9,874 nt of DNA from contig CAZIDB010000184.1 in assembly GCA_964537965.1 (NCBI GenBank), forward strand, positions 1 through 9,874, read 5' to 3'. The position numbers and the translations under genes are program-made. The stretch comes from SURF-24 sp964537965 (GTDB lineage Bacteria; Bacteroidota; Ignavibacteria; Ignavibacteriales; SURF-24). Under the pieces are notes generated by a model. That model was not told the DNA's origin. It saw only the letters and a list, made by a program, of their open reading frames with translations, and searched no databases. Below are positions 1 to 6,465 of this stretch, one piece after another; position 1 is the first letter of the stretch, and each line of letters opens with the position of its first letter.

Positions 1-428
1 TTTTGTGTAATGTTGGCGGTTCTTTAGGAGAAACTTCTGCATTGGCAATTCTAATTGGTGGAATATTTTTGATAGCAGTTGGAATAGTTAACTACCGTGT
101 TCCTCTTGCAATGATAATCGGGATGTTAATCTTTGGTACTCTTTTCTGGGTTATAGACCCAATAAAATATCCCAGTACTTTCTTCCAGATTTTTGCCGGT
201 GGATTTTTATTCGGTACAATGTTTATGGCAACGGACTGGGTTACATCTCCAATTACTTCTAAAGGAATGTGGATTTACGGAATCTGCATATCATTCCTTG
301 TAATAATGATTAGAATATTTGGCGGGTTGCCGGAAGGTGTTATGTATGCAATCCTTATTATGAATGCTTTAGTTCCTACTATAAACAGATATACACGCCC
401 AAGAATTTTCGGGGAGGTAAAACAATGA
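1..428 (+). CDS. rnfD: RNF electron transport complex subunit D (RnfD), 3' part, cut by window start
   Basis: C-terminal 141 or so residues of RnfD, a polytopic inner-membrane subunit of the ferredoxin:NAD+ oxidoreductase (RNF) that pumps Na+ or H+. Family motifs are visible: GSLGETSALAILIGG near the start of the fragment, then FMATDWVTSP, and PEGVMYAILIMNALVP close to the end. About four or five hydrophobic helices can be seen. RnfD is usually 310-350 residues, so more than half is missing upstream, including the region where the family carries a covalent FMN on a threonine. The TTG codon at base 3 is inside the gene and is not the true start. The stop codon overlaps the next gene's ATG by 4 bases (ATGA), which implies translational coupling. 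Identification is very secure because RnfG, RnfE, RnfA and RnfB follow. Confidence 0.95.
   Translation, partial: LCNVGGSLGETSALAILIGGIFLIAVGIVNYRVPLAMIIGMLIFGTLFWVIDPIKYPSTFFQIFAGGFLFGTMFMATDWVTSPITSKGMWIYGICISFLVIMIRIFGGLPEGVMYAILIMNALVPTINRYTRPRIFGEVKQ
413..417 (+). promoter_or_regulatory. Shine-Dalgarno sequence of rnfG, inside the end of rnfD
   Basis: A full GGAGG lies 7 bases before the ATG at 425 and is embedded in the last codons of rnfD. It fixes the rnfG start at 425 and fits coupled translation across the 4-base overlap. Confidence 0.8.
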
Positions 429-988
429 AAACAGTAATTCATATGATTGCAACACTTTCAATTATTGGAATTATTGCCGGTGGCTTGTTAGCCTACGTTA
501 ACGGCTGGGCTACTCCCTTAATTGAAGCTAACAAAAAAGCAGAAACGGAAAAAGCAATATTCCTCGTCCATCCTGAAGGTAAAAGTTATGAAGCTGTGCC
601 GAACGCAGGATTCGAAATTTACAAAGTACTTGATGATACTAAAAAAGTAATTGGTTATTCGCTTGTGTACGAAGGAAATGGTTTCCAGGGTAAGATAAGA
701 ATTATGTTGGGTCTTAATGAAGATATGAAAAAACTTTCTATGTACGAAGTGCTTGAGCAGAGCGAAACACCGGGGTTGGGAACAAAAATATTAGAAGATC
801 CTTTTAAAAAACAATTTAACGGATTGGTTGCCGAACCAAATATTGCCTGGGTAAAAGGAAAAGCTCCAAGCAAACCAAATGAAATTCAGACAATAACAGG
901 TGCAACAATTTCATCAAAATCTTTAGTTGCAATTATTAATGAAGCTTTGGATAAAGCACGTTCATTAAAAGAGAAGGGAGTTTTATGA
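425..988 (+). CDS. rnfG: RNF electron transport complex subunit G (RnfG), covalent-FMN subunit
   Basis: 187-residue RnfG, which carries a covalently linked FMN on the outer face of the membrane and passes electrons through the RNF complex. One N-terminal membrane anchor (about residues 5-27) is followed by an FMN-binding domain. The family signature ETPGLGTK is at 114-121. The flavinylation site is TGATISS at 158-164, with Thr161 the expected FMN attachment residue. The usual ApbE recognition pattern is D-x-x-[ST]-G-A-[ST]; here the first position is Gln155 instead of Asp, a departure from consensus. The length is normal for the family. The start at 425 has a good GGAGG 7 bases upstream and overlaps the rnfD stop, and its own stop overlaps the rnfE start by 4 bases. 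ApbE, encoded three genes downstream, is the probable modifying enzyme. Confidence 0.96.
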   Translation: MKTVIHMIATLSIIGIIAGGLLAYVNGWATPLIEANKKAETEKAIFLVHPEGKSYEAVPNAGFEIYKVLDDTKKVIGYSLVYEGNGFQGKIRIMLGLNEDMKKLSMYEVLEQSETPGLGTKILEDPFKKQFNGLVAEPNIAWVKGKAPSKPNEIQTITGATISSKSLVAIINEALDKARSLKEKGVL

Positions 989-1656
989 AAAAGGATAGTT
1001 TAACATATGAATATGTAAAAGGATTGTGGGAGATTAATCCTACTTTTAAACAGATACTTGGTACCTGCCCAACTCTTGCTGTAACAGTATCTGTAATGAA
1101 TGGAATAGCGATGGCTCTTGCAACAACATTCGTTCTTGTGTTTTCAAGTTTGTTTATTTCTTTGGTTAGAAAATTAATTCCTAACCAGGTTAGAATAGCT
1201 GCTTACATTGTAATTATTGCATCATTTGTTACAATAACAGATTTGGTGATGAAAGCGCAGTTCCCGGATTTATCAAAAGCTCTTGGTCCTTTCATTCCGC
1301 TTATTGTGGTTAACTGTATTATTCTTGGCAGGGCAGAAGCATTTGCTTCTAAAAATACTCCTGGAAGATCTGTACTTGATGCTTTAGGTAACGGAACAGG
1401 CTTTTTAGTTGCTTTAATAATTATGAGCGGTATCCGCGAGATTCTTGGTTCAAGAACATTTTTAGGAATGCAGGTTCTTCCAAATCAATTTGAACCGTGG
1501 ACAGTTATGATTCTTCCTGCAGGCGCATTTTTAACATTCGGTTTATTAATGGGAATGTCTAACGCTTATATGAACAGAAAGAAACGTTTGGAACAGGAAG
1601 CCTTAATTAAGAAGTACCGCAAAACTTCTGTACAAGTAAAAGAACAGGAGGCATAA
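985..1656 (+). CDS. rnfE: RNF electron transport complex subunit E (RnfE)
   Basis: 223-residue RnfE (NqrD/RnfE family), an integral membrane subunit with six predicted helices. Diagnostic motifs are LGTCPTLAVTVSVMNG at about 25-40, and VVNCIILGRAEAFA at 108-121. Cys28 and Cys111 sit in inverted half-membrane repeats. In the related NQR and RNF structures the equivalent cysteines of RnfE and RnfA together hold a [2Fe-2S] cluster in the middle of the membrane. The tail after residue 195 is charged and hydrophilic and probably cytoplasmic. The ATG at 985 overlaps the rnfG stop by 4 bases and has an AAGGGAG Shine-Dalgarno at 974-980. RnfA, its paralogue and partner, begins 1 base after the rnfE stop. 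Confidence 0.97.
   Translation: MKKDSLTYEYVKGLWEINPTFKQILGTCPTLAVTVSVMNGIAMALATTFVLVFSSLFISLVRKLIPNQVRIAAYIVIIASFVTITDLVMKAQFPDLSKALGPFIPLIVVNCIILGRAEAFASKNTPGRSVLDALGNGTGFLVALIIMSGIREILGSRTFLGMQVLPNQFEPWTVMILPAGAFLTFGLLMGMSNAYMNRKKRLEQEALIKKYRKTSVQVKEQEA
1646..1651 (+). promoter_or_regulatory. Shine-Dalgarno sequence of rnfA
   Basis: A perfect AGGAGG within the last codons of rnfE, 6 bases before the ATG at 1658. It is the strongest ribosome binding site in the operon and fixes the rnfA start. Confidence 0.8.
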
Positions 1657-1657
1657 A

Positions 1658-2230
1658 ATGGATTTGTTAATAATTTTTATTTCTGCTGCAATAGTAAATA
1701 ATTTTGTACTTTCAATGTTCCTTGGAATTTGCCCGTTCATCGGGGTTTCAAATAAAACTTCTTCTGCTTTATCTATGGGCATGGCAACTACATTTGTTCT
1801 TGTGCTTACTGCAATTGTTTGCTGGTTATTGTGGAATATGGTTTTAGTGCCGTATCAAATGGAGTTTTTGCAGATTCCATCATTTATTCTTGTAATTGCA
1901 GCTCTTGTTCAGTTAGTAGAAATGTTTATTAAGAAGGTTAGTCAGCCGCTTTACCGCGCATTGGGAATTTTTCTTCCTTTGATAACAACAAATTGCGCTG
2001 TCCTTGGTTTAGCTCTTCTTCTTGTTACAAAAGAATATGATTTTCTTCAGAGTTTGTTTTTTGGAATAGGCGCAGGCGTTGGTTTTTCTTTAGCTTTATT
2101 TATTATGGCTGGTATTAGAGAAGAACTTGAATTGACAGATGTGCCTAAACCTTTCCAGGGCGCTCCAATTACTTTAATTACTGCCGGTTTATTAGCTTTG
2201 GCATTTATGGGCTTTGCAGGAATGATTTAA
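1658..2230 (+). CDS. rnfA: RNF electron transport complex subunit A (RnfA)
   Basis: 190-residue RnfA (NqrE/RnfA family), six-helix inner-membrane subunit and paralogue of RnfE with opposite membrane topology. The N-terminal hallmark NNFVLSMFLGICPFIGVS lies at about 14-31 with Cys25, and the second half-repeat LPLITTNCAVLG at 106-117 has Cys113. These two cysteines are the expected RnfA ligands of the intramembrane [2Fe-2S] cluster shared with RnfE. The motif AGIREELELTDVPKPFQG, about 151-168, is typical of RnfA. Full length, no defects. Spacing to rnfE is 1 base, and the next gene, apbE, begins 12 bases after the stop. In many CDGEAB-type operons rnfB would follow directly; here apbE is interposed. 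Confidence 0.97.
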   Translation: MDLLIIFISAAIVNNFVLSMFLGICPFIGVSNKTSSALSMGMATTFVLVLTAIVCWLLWNMVLVPYQMEFLQIPSFILVIAALVQLVEMFIKKVSQPLYRALGIFLPLITTNCAVLGLALLLVTKEYDFLQSLFFGIGAGVGFSLALFIMAGIREELELTDVPKPFQGAPITLITAGLLALAFMGFAGMI

Positions 2231-2242
2231 TATTTTAGAAGA

Positions 2243-3220
2243 ATGAATACAGCAATTAAAAAATATTATCTTCTAATCCTGCTTCTTGTATTTACTTCCT
2301 GCAGCAATAAGGAAGATAAAACTATTAAAAGAACTACTATTGTTATGGGTTCTACAATAGAAATTCAGGTTAGAGGTGTTGATGAAGAAAAAGCTGGTGC
2401 TGCTATAAACAAAGCATTTGATGAATCTAAAAGACTGGATACACTCTTTTCTACATACATTAAGAATAATGAAATGTGGAAAATAAATAACAGCGAAAAT
2501 GATACGGTTAAAGTAAATGAAGAAATCTTCCTGTTACTTAAAAAATCTGATGAGATTTGGAAAGAAACTGAAGGAGCTTTTGATATTGCGTTAGGAAAAA
2601 TTATTGATCTGGTTGGTTTTGAAAAAGATTCTCCAAAACTGCCTTCTCCTAACGAAGTTGTAGAAGCGCTTAAAGAAGTTGGATGGAAAAAGATTCAATT
2701 GATTGAGCCGGATATTTTAATAAAACCAAAACATGTTAAAATTAGTTTTAATGCAATTGTTCCGGGATACGCTGCGGATAAGTGTTCACAAATTCTTGAA
2801 GCAAACGGAATTAAAGACTATCTCGTTAATGTTGGCGGAGAAATCTTTTCCAGAGGTAAGAATTGGAAAATTGGAATTCAGCACCCACGTAAGGAAGATG
2901 AATTACTTGGCTCAATTGCAGATAATGGTTTTGGCGTTGCTACATCGGGAGATTATCAACAGTATTTTAAGAAAAACGGAAAACGTTTTACACATATATT
3001 TAATCCTGTTACAGGATACCCGGCTAACGAATGTGAAGCAGTTACTATAATTGCAAAAGATGCAGTTTCTGCTGACGCTTTATCAACCGGAATTTTTGTT
3101 CTTGGTCCGGTAAAAGGACTTGAGTTAATTGAAAAGCTAAAAGATGTTGAAGGTATAATTGTGGATACAACCGGTACTGTACATCAATCATCTGGTTTTA
3201 CTAAATTCTTATCGAGGTAA
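2243..3220 (+). CDS. apbE: FAD:protein FMN transferase (ApbE), predicted lipoprotein
   Basis: 325-residue ApbE/Ftp, the Mg2+-dependent enzyme that cleaves FAD and attaches FMN to Thr/Ser of target proteins such as RnfG and RnfD. A lipoprotein signal (hydrophobic 9-19, Cys20 in FTSC, with Phe at -3 rather than Leu) predicts anchoring outside the inner membrane, on the same side as the RnfG flavin domain. Family motifs in order: MGST at 35-38, FDIALGKIID at 113-122, FNAIVPGYAADK at 169-180, NVGGE at 196-200, TSGDY at 234-238, HIFNPVTGYP at 251-260, and SADALST at 276-282 with the metal-site Asp278. The residues after Cys20 (SNKEDK) are acidic/lysine-rich. No strong Shine-Dalgarno is present (only AGAAG immediately before the ATG), so translation may depend on coupling to rnfA. 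Location between rnfA and rnfB implies that its substrate is this RNF complex. Confidence 0.95.
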   Translation: MNTAIKKYYLLILLLVFTSCSNKEDKTIKRTTIVMGSTIEIQVRGVDEEKAGAAINKAFDESKRLDTLFSTYIKNNEMWKINNSENDTVKVNEEIFLLLKKSDEIWKETEGAFDIALGKIIDLVGFEKDSPKLPSPNEVVEALKEVGWKKIQLIEPDILIKPKHVKISFNAIVPGYAADKCSQILEANGIKDYLVNVGGEIFSRGKNWKIGIQHPRKEDELLGSIADNGFGVATSGDYQQYFKKNGKRFTHIFNPVTGYPANECEAVTIIAKDAVSADALSTGIFVLGPVKGLELIEKLKDVEGIIVDTTGTVHQSSGFTKFLSR

Positions 3221-3222
3221 AA

Positions 3223-4041
3223 ATGGAATTTGGAATTATATTAGCAGTTATAACAATGGGCGGACTTGGATTTTTATTAGCAGGCGGATTAGCCTTTGCC
3301 GATAGAAAGTTAAGAGTAGAAGAAAATCCGCTTATTGGTCAAATAAATGAAGTGTTGCCAAATGCTAATTGCGGCGGCTGCGGTAAAGCCGGCTGTTACG
3401 ATTTTGCAGTTAATGTTGTAGAAGGAAAAGTTCCTGTTAACGGTTGCCCGGTTGGTGGAAATGATGTTGCACAAAAAATAGCAGAAATTCTTGGTGTGGA
3501 AGCCGGCGCTTCTGTTAAGAATATTCCAATCCTTTTATGCCGCGGTGGAAACAGTGAAGTAGTTAAGAAGATGGCGGATTATTACGGACCACTTAGCTGC
3601 AAAGCAATGAATATTGTTTCCGGTGGAGATAAACTTTGTTATTACGGATGTCTTGGCGGCGGAGATTGCGTTACTGCTTGTCCGTTTGATGCAATGGTAA
3701 TGAACGATAATGGTTTGCCTGAAGTAATTGAAGAACTCTGTACAGGCTGTGGTACATGCATTAAAGCTTGTCCGCGTAATGTATTGGAAATGCATCCTAT
3801 TGACAGGGAAGTATTTGTATTCTGTAAAAACCAGGATGACCCAAAGAGGTCTAAAGAAGTTTGTAAAGTTTCCTGTTTGGGTTGCGGAATTTGTGCGCGT
3901 AAATCTGAAGGCGGTGTTGTTATGCAAGGAAACCTTGGAAAAGTAGTTCATGAATTATTTGATGCAGAAAAAATTCCATTTGAAAAATGTTCTACAGGTG
4001 CAATTGGTTATAAAACAAAAAAGGATATTCCAGTTAACTAA
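3223..4041 (+). CDS. rnfB: RNF electron transport complex subunit B (RnfB), multi-cluster ferredoxin subunit
   Basis: 272-residue RnfB, the iron-sulfur subunit that accepts electrons from reduced ferredoxin at the cytoplasmic side. An N-terminal membrane helix (about 4-26) is followed by a four-Cys Fe-S domain: Cys50, Cys53, Cys58 and Cys75 in NCGGCGKAGCYDF...GCP. A double ferredoxin domain follows with Cys139/143/149/153 (ending CPFDA) and Cys173/176/179/183 (CTGCGTCIKACP). A third Cys-rich stretch, Cys214/218/221/224 (CKVSCLGCGIC), with Cys201 before it and Cys256 (KCSTGAI) after it, suggests an additional cluster whose last ligand is not followed by the usual proline. Twenty cysteines in total. 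Long RnfB proteins with extra clusters are known from clostridia and Bacteroidota. The ATG at 3223 is preceded by GAGG at 3214-3217, 2 bases after the apbE stop. The stop overlaps the next start by 1 base (TAATG). Confidence 0.96.
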   Translation: MEFGIILAVITMGGLGFLLAGGLAFADRKLRVEENPLIGQINEVLPNANCGGCGKAGCYDFAVNVVEGKVPVNGCPVGGNDVAQKIAEILGVEAGASVKNIPILLCRGGNSEVVKKMADYYGPLSCKAMNIVSGGDKLCYYGCLGGGDCVTACPFDAMVMNDNGLPEVIEELCTGCGTCIKACPRNVLEMHPIDREVFVFCKNQDDPKRSKEVCKVSCLGCGICARKSEGGVVMQGNLGKVVHELFDAEKIPFEKCSTGAIGYKTKKDIPVN

Positions 4042-4490
4042 TGAATGATGAAGTTATTGTTGAAGAGGGCATTGTTGTTTCTGTAGAAAACGAATTTGCA
4101 AATGTTGCAGTTATACAAAGTGATGCCTGCAATGAATGTTCGGCAAAGATAATTTGCAAACCCAGAACAGCAACAGAAAATATTATTAAAGTTCTAAATC
4201 CGCTTGGCGCTAAACCAGGTAATAAAGTTCGCTTTGAAGTAAAAGGTGTAACACTCATAAATGTTTCTTTTATGCTTTATGGCATACCGCTTATTCTTCT
4301 TATTGTTGGAATATTTTTGGGATTATCTCTTTTTGAAGCTTATCAATCCAAGGAATTATATTCTTTTTTATTTGGAGTTGGATTGGTAGTAATCTATTAT
4401 CTCTTATCATTCGGAAAGTTAAGAGATAAAAACAAGGAAGTATTACCAACAATAATTTCTAGGGAAATAAAAGAAACCGGAGTTATTTAG
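4041..4490 (+). CDS. RseC/MucC-family membrane protein (SoxR-reducing system component)
   Basis: 149-residue protein of the RseC/MucC family. The N-terminal soluble part begins with a short beta-rich segment and has Cys30, Cys33 and Cys39 (ACNECSAKIICK), the family cysteine pattern. Two membrane helices follow at about 73-95 and 104-123, then a short charged tail. In Escherichia coli RseC assists the RNF-like RsxABCDGE complex in keeping SoxR reduced and is also encoded with RpoE regulators. Neither SoxR nor an RpoE/anti-sigma gene is visible here, so the likely role is as an accessory or assembly factor of this RNF complex; that is inference. The start at 4041 overlaps the rnfB stop by 1 base, so it belongs to the same operon and is the last gene of it. 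The symbol rseC is not assigned because orthology to the enterobacterial gene is uncertain. Confidence 0.85.
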   Translation: MNDEVIVEEGIVVSVENEFANVAVIQSDACNECSAKIICKPRTATENIIKVLNPLGAKPGNKVRFEVKGVTLINVSFMLYGIPLILLIVGIFLGLSLFEAYQSKELYSFLFGVGLVVIYYLLSFGKLRDKNKEVLPTIISREIKETGVI

Positions 4491-4516
4491 GTAAAGCTGA
4501 CCGCATAGTACATCAG
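4491..4516 (+). other. 26-base convergent intergenic gap without a clear terminator
   Basis: Stop codons of the RNF operon (+) and the nucleotidase gene (-) face each other here. I see only a 4-base CTGA/TCAG pair (4497-4500 with 4513-4516) with a 12-base loop and no T-run, so no convincing intrinsic terminator for either direction. Confidence 0.6.
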
Positions 4517-6301
4517 TTATTTATTAGGAAACATCAGCGCTTCATCTTTATTTTTGCCTTTCATCCACCAAGCCTCCGGAATAATTTTCCAGTTATTGTT
4601 TAGTGTTGGCGTAATCGTATTCTTTTCCTCAATCCATTTCATCATATAGTAACGCATATCTTTTTCAGTGGAATTCAAAATCCTGTTTACTAATTCATTA
4701 GTAGGAATTTTTACTCCAACTGTTAAATGTCCTCCGCCACCGTTTCCTCTGTAAGAATTAAGAGCCACTTTATACGTTTGAGATGAATCGAATTTCTGAC
4801 CATCTCTCATTGAAGAAATACTTATTCTTTGTCCGGCTGGTTTTGAAATATCAACAATATAATTTATACCGGCAGCACAATCAAAATTATAGGAAGGAAC
4901 TTTCAAAACCGGAGTATTAGAGTAGCTACTTAAAATAATACTATCATCAGCATCTTTTTTAAAAGCCAGTAGGTTATCGTTTTCATCTTTCATTTGGTTA
5001 AACCAAATACTGTATGAATACTCGAGATAATTTTTTATCTCTGAACCGGTCAGACTTATTGTATATAATAAATTTTCGTAGCGGTATAAGTTAAACATGT
5101 CGCCAACAATAACTTTACCTTTTTCTATTTGGGAATCTGGGGATAGAGGTGCTGTAAATGAAATATCGGCGCCGGTAAGTTCAAGTTGAACCTGGTTTAT
5201 CAAATCCATAAAAGCAGATGGACCGAATAAAGATTCGCGTGAAGAAATATTTTTAGTGAAATATCCGATTGGTTTGCAAACGTACTCTTTTACCTCATTA
5301 AAAGCGTAATTGAATTTGTTTAGAAAAGATGAATCGGGACTGAAATCTTTTGACTCGACTATTTCTCCCGTAATTTTTTTATCCCACTCTTTTTTATCAG
5401 GATTAAAAGTTAAAGTGCAATTTGCAACAGCGCAGTTGCGGGCAGCATTAACACCTCCAAGTATAAGAACTTTTTGATTTGATTTATTTGTTAGAGTATA
5501 ATTCCAGCCATGATGATCGTGCCCAACAAAAATAATATCAAACCCGGCTACAGCTTCTGCTACAAGCTGGGAAGCGTTTTCATTTCTTGGCGTACTAACA
5601 TTTTGATTACCATAATTGTAATCTGTACCTGAATGAAATAGTCCGATTAACAAATCTGGTTTTTCTTTTTCTTTAATGATCTTTACCCATTTATCGGCAG
5701 ATTGTATCATATCTAAAAATTCAATTCCTTCCCATATTTTTGGAGGAAGCCAGTTTGGAATTGCCGGTGTAATTAATCCTAAAACTGCAATTTTAATTCC
5801 TGCCCTGTGTAGAATTGTGTAAGGCTTAAAATATGGTTCGCCCGTTTTAATACTAACTGCATTGGCTGCTAACCAGGGGAAATTAAGCTCTTTACAAAAG
5901 CGATCATAAACAGCGTGGCCGGTTTCAATATCATGGTTCCCAACAGTGCCTGCATCATATTTCATGTAGTTCATAATTTCAGCCCAGATATGCGGCACGT
6001 TAGTTTTTTCGAAATTATAATAATATACCAAAGGTGTTCCCTGAAGAACATCCCCGCCGCTTAATAGAATTGTCTGCTGATCTTTCTTATTCCTTTCCTG
6101 GTTTACAAAAGTTGAAATCTGTGCTAATGAAGAATTATTCGGTTTCAATTCCATGAAATCAAAAGGGAAGGCTGCTCCATGTTCATCGGTAGTTTCAATA
6201 ATCTTTAAGTTAACAGTTTGAGCTTGAATGTCTAAAGAAAAGAGAACAAGAATAACAATTAAGAATATTCTTTTCCGCAAAGTATTTATATCAATACGCA
6301 T
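4517..6301 (-). CDS. Exported 5'-nucleotidase / 2',3'-cyclic-nucleotide phosphodiesterase family protein (UshA/CpdB-like)
   Basis: 594-residue secreted metallophosphatase that should hydrolyse extracellular nucleotides for scavenging phosphate and nucleosides. A Sec signal peptide (basic KRKR-type start, hydrophobic core about 12-22) is probably cleaved after Ala27 (DIQA/QT). The calcineurin-like metal-binding domain shows Asp39/His41 (TTDEHG), Asp84 (GGDVLQ), Asn122-His123 (GNHD), His223 (LFHSG) and His261/His263 (GHDHHG), the complete dinuclear metal set. The C-terminal 5'-nucleotidase substrate domain has YRYENLLYTISLTG at 406-419, YNFDCAAGINY at 471-481 and LNSYRGNGGGGH at 514-525. Phe473 is a candidate base-stacking residue. 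Wording of motifs is closer to the CpdB-like group than to UshA, but exact substrate cannot be read from sequence. No clear Shine-Dalgarno precedes the ATG at 6301. It is separated from the tricorn gene by a terminator, so it is its own transcription unit. Confidence 0.9.
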   Translation of the reverse strand: MRIDINTLRKRIFLIVILVLFSLDIQAQTVNLKIIETTDEHGAAFPFDFMELKPNNSSLAQISTFVNQERNKKDQQTILLSGGDVLQGTPLVYYYNFEKTNVPHIWAEIMNYMKYDAGTVGNHDIETGHAVYDRFCKELNFPWLAANAVSIKTGEPYFKPYTILHRAGIKIAVLGLITPAIPNWLPPKIWEGIEFLDMIQSADKWVKIIKEKEKPDLLIGLFHSGTDYNYGNQNVSTPRNENASQLVAEAVAGFDIIFVGHDHHGWNYTLTNKSNQKVLILGGVNAARNCAVANCTLTFNPDKKEWDKKITGEIVESKDFSPDSSFLNKFNYAFNEVKEYVCKPIGYFTKNISSRESLFGPSAFMDLINQVQLELTGADISFTAPLSPDSQIEKGKVIVGDMFNLYRYENLLYTISLTGSEIKNYLEYSYSIWFNQMKDENDNLLAFKKDADDSIILSSYSNTPVLKVPSYNFDCAAGINYIVDISKPAGQRISISSMRDGQKFDSSQTYKVALNSYRGNGGGGHLTVGVKIPTNELVNRILNSTEKDMRYYMMKWIEEKNTITPTLNNNWKIIPEAWWMKGKNKDEALMFPNK

Positions 6302-6424
6302 AGTTTTATCATTTAGTAAATTTTCTTAACCTAAAATTACGCATAATAGTGTTTTGAATTCAACATCAGTTTTATTCTTTAAAGATGGAATATAATGTTC
6401 AATGCATGTTTTATTTTGTAATAG
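6302..6424. other. Non-coding leader region of the nucleotidase gene
   Basis: AT-rich stretch between the nucleotidase start and the tricorn terminator. It holds the tentative promoter and a 10-base perfect palindrome TTGAATTCAA (6354-6363). No open reading frame, RNA gene or strong Shine-Dalgarno is visible. Confidence 0.6.
6331..6363 (-). promoter_or_regulatory. Tentative promoter of the nucleotidase gene
   Basis: Reading the minus strand, TTG (6363-6361) is followed after 21 bases by TAATTTTAG (6339-6331). This resembles the Bacteroidota pattern of an upstream TTG and a TAnnTTTG -7 box with the final bases imperfect. It lies about 30 bases before the ATG. The region is very AT-rich, so chance matches are likely. 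Confidence 0.25.
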
Positions 6425-6459
6425 GAATAAAAAAGCCCGGCTTAATTTTACCGGGCTTT
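6425..6459 (-). terminator. Intrinsic terminator of the tricorn protease gene
   Basis: Perfect 9-base-pair stem AAAGCCCGG (6432-6440) / CCGGGCTTT (6451-6459) with a 10-base AT-rich loop. On the minus strand the stem is followed by a run of T residues (TTTTTTATT, reading down to about 6426). It begins 6 bases after the stop codon at 6466. Strong G+C stem and T-tail make this a textbook Rho-independent terminator, and it isolates the nucleotidase gene from read-through. Confidence 0.92.
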
Positions 6460-6465
6460 CAATTT

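Noticed and set aside
1..60. TTG at base 3 as a start codon for a short 141-residue protein
   Set aside because: Conserved RnfD sequence runs right up to the window edge and the family is more than twice this long, so the gene is cut by the window rather than short.
2675..2790. Absence of the K in the ApbE GGIAKGYA-type motif (NAIVPGYAAD here)
   Set aside because: This position varies in active ApbE proteins (Escherichia coli ApbE, as I recall it, has another residue there), so it is not evidence of a defect.
2733..3050. 105-codon open frame on the plus strand inside apbE
   Set aside because: It lies in another frame within conserved ApbE motifs and its product looks like random composition.
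3535..3951. 138-codon open frame on the minus strand inside rnfB
   Set aside because: It is antisense to the Cys-rich, fully conserved part of RnfB, shows no recognisable domain and has no ribosome site; it is a by-product of the codon pattern of rnfB.
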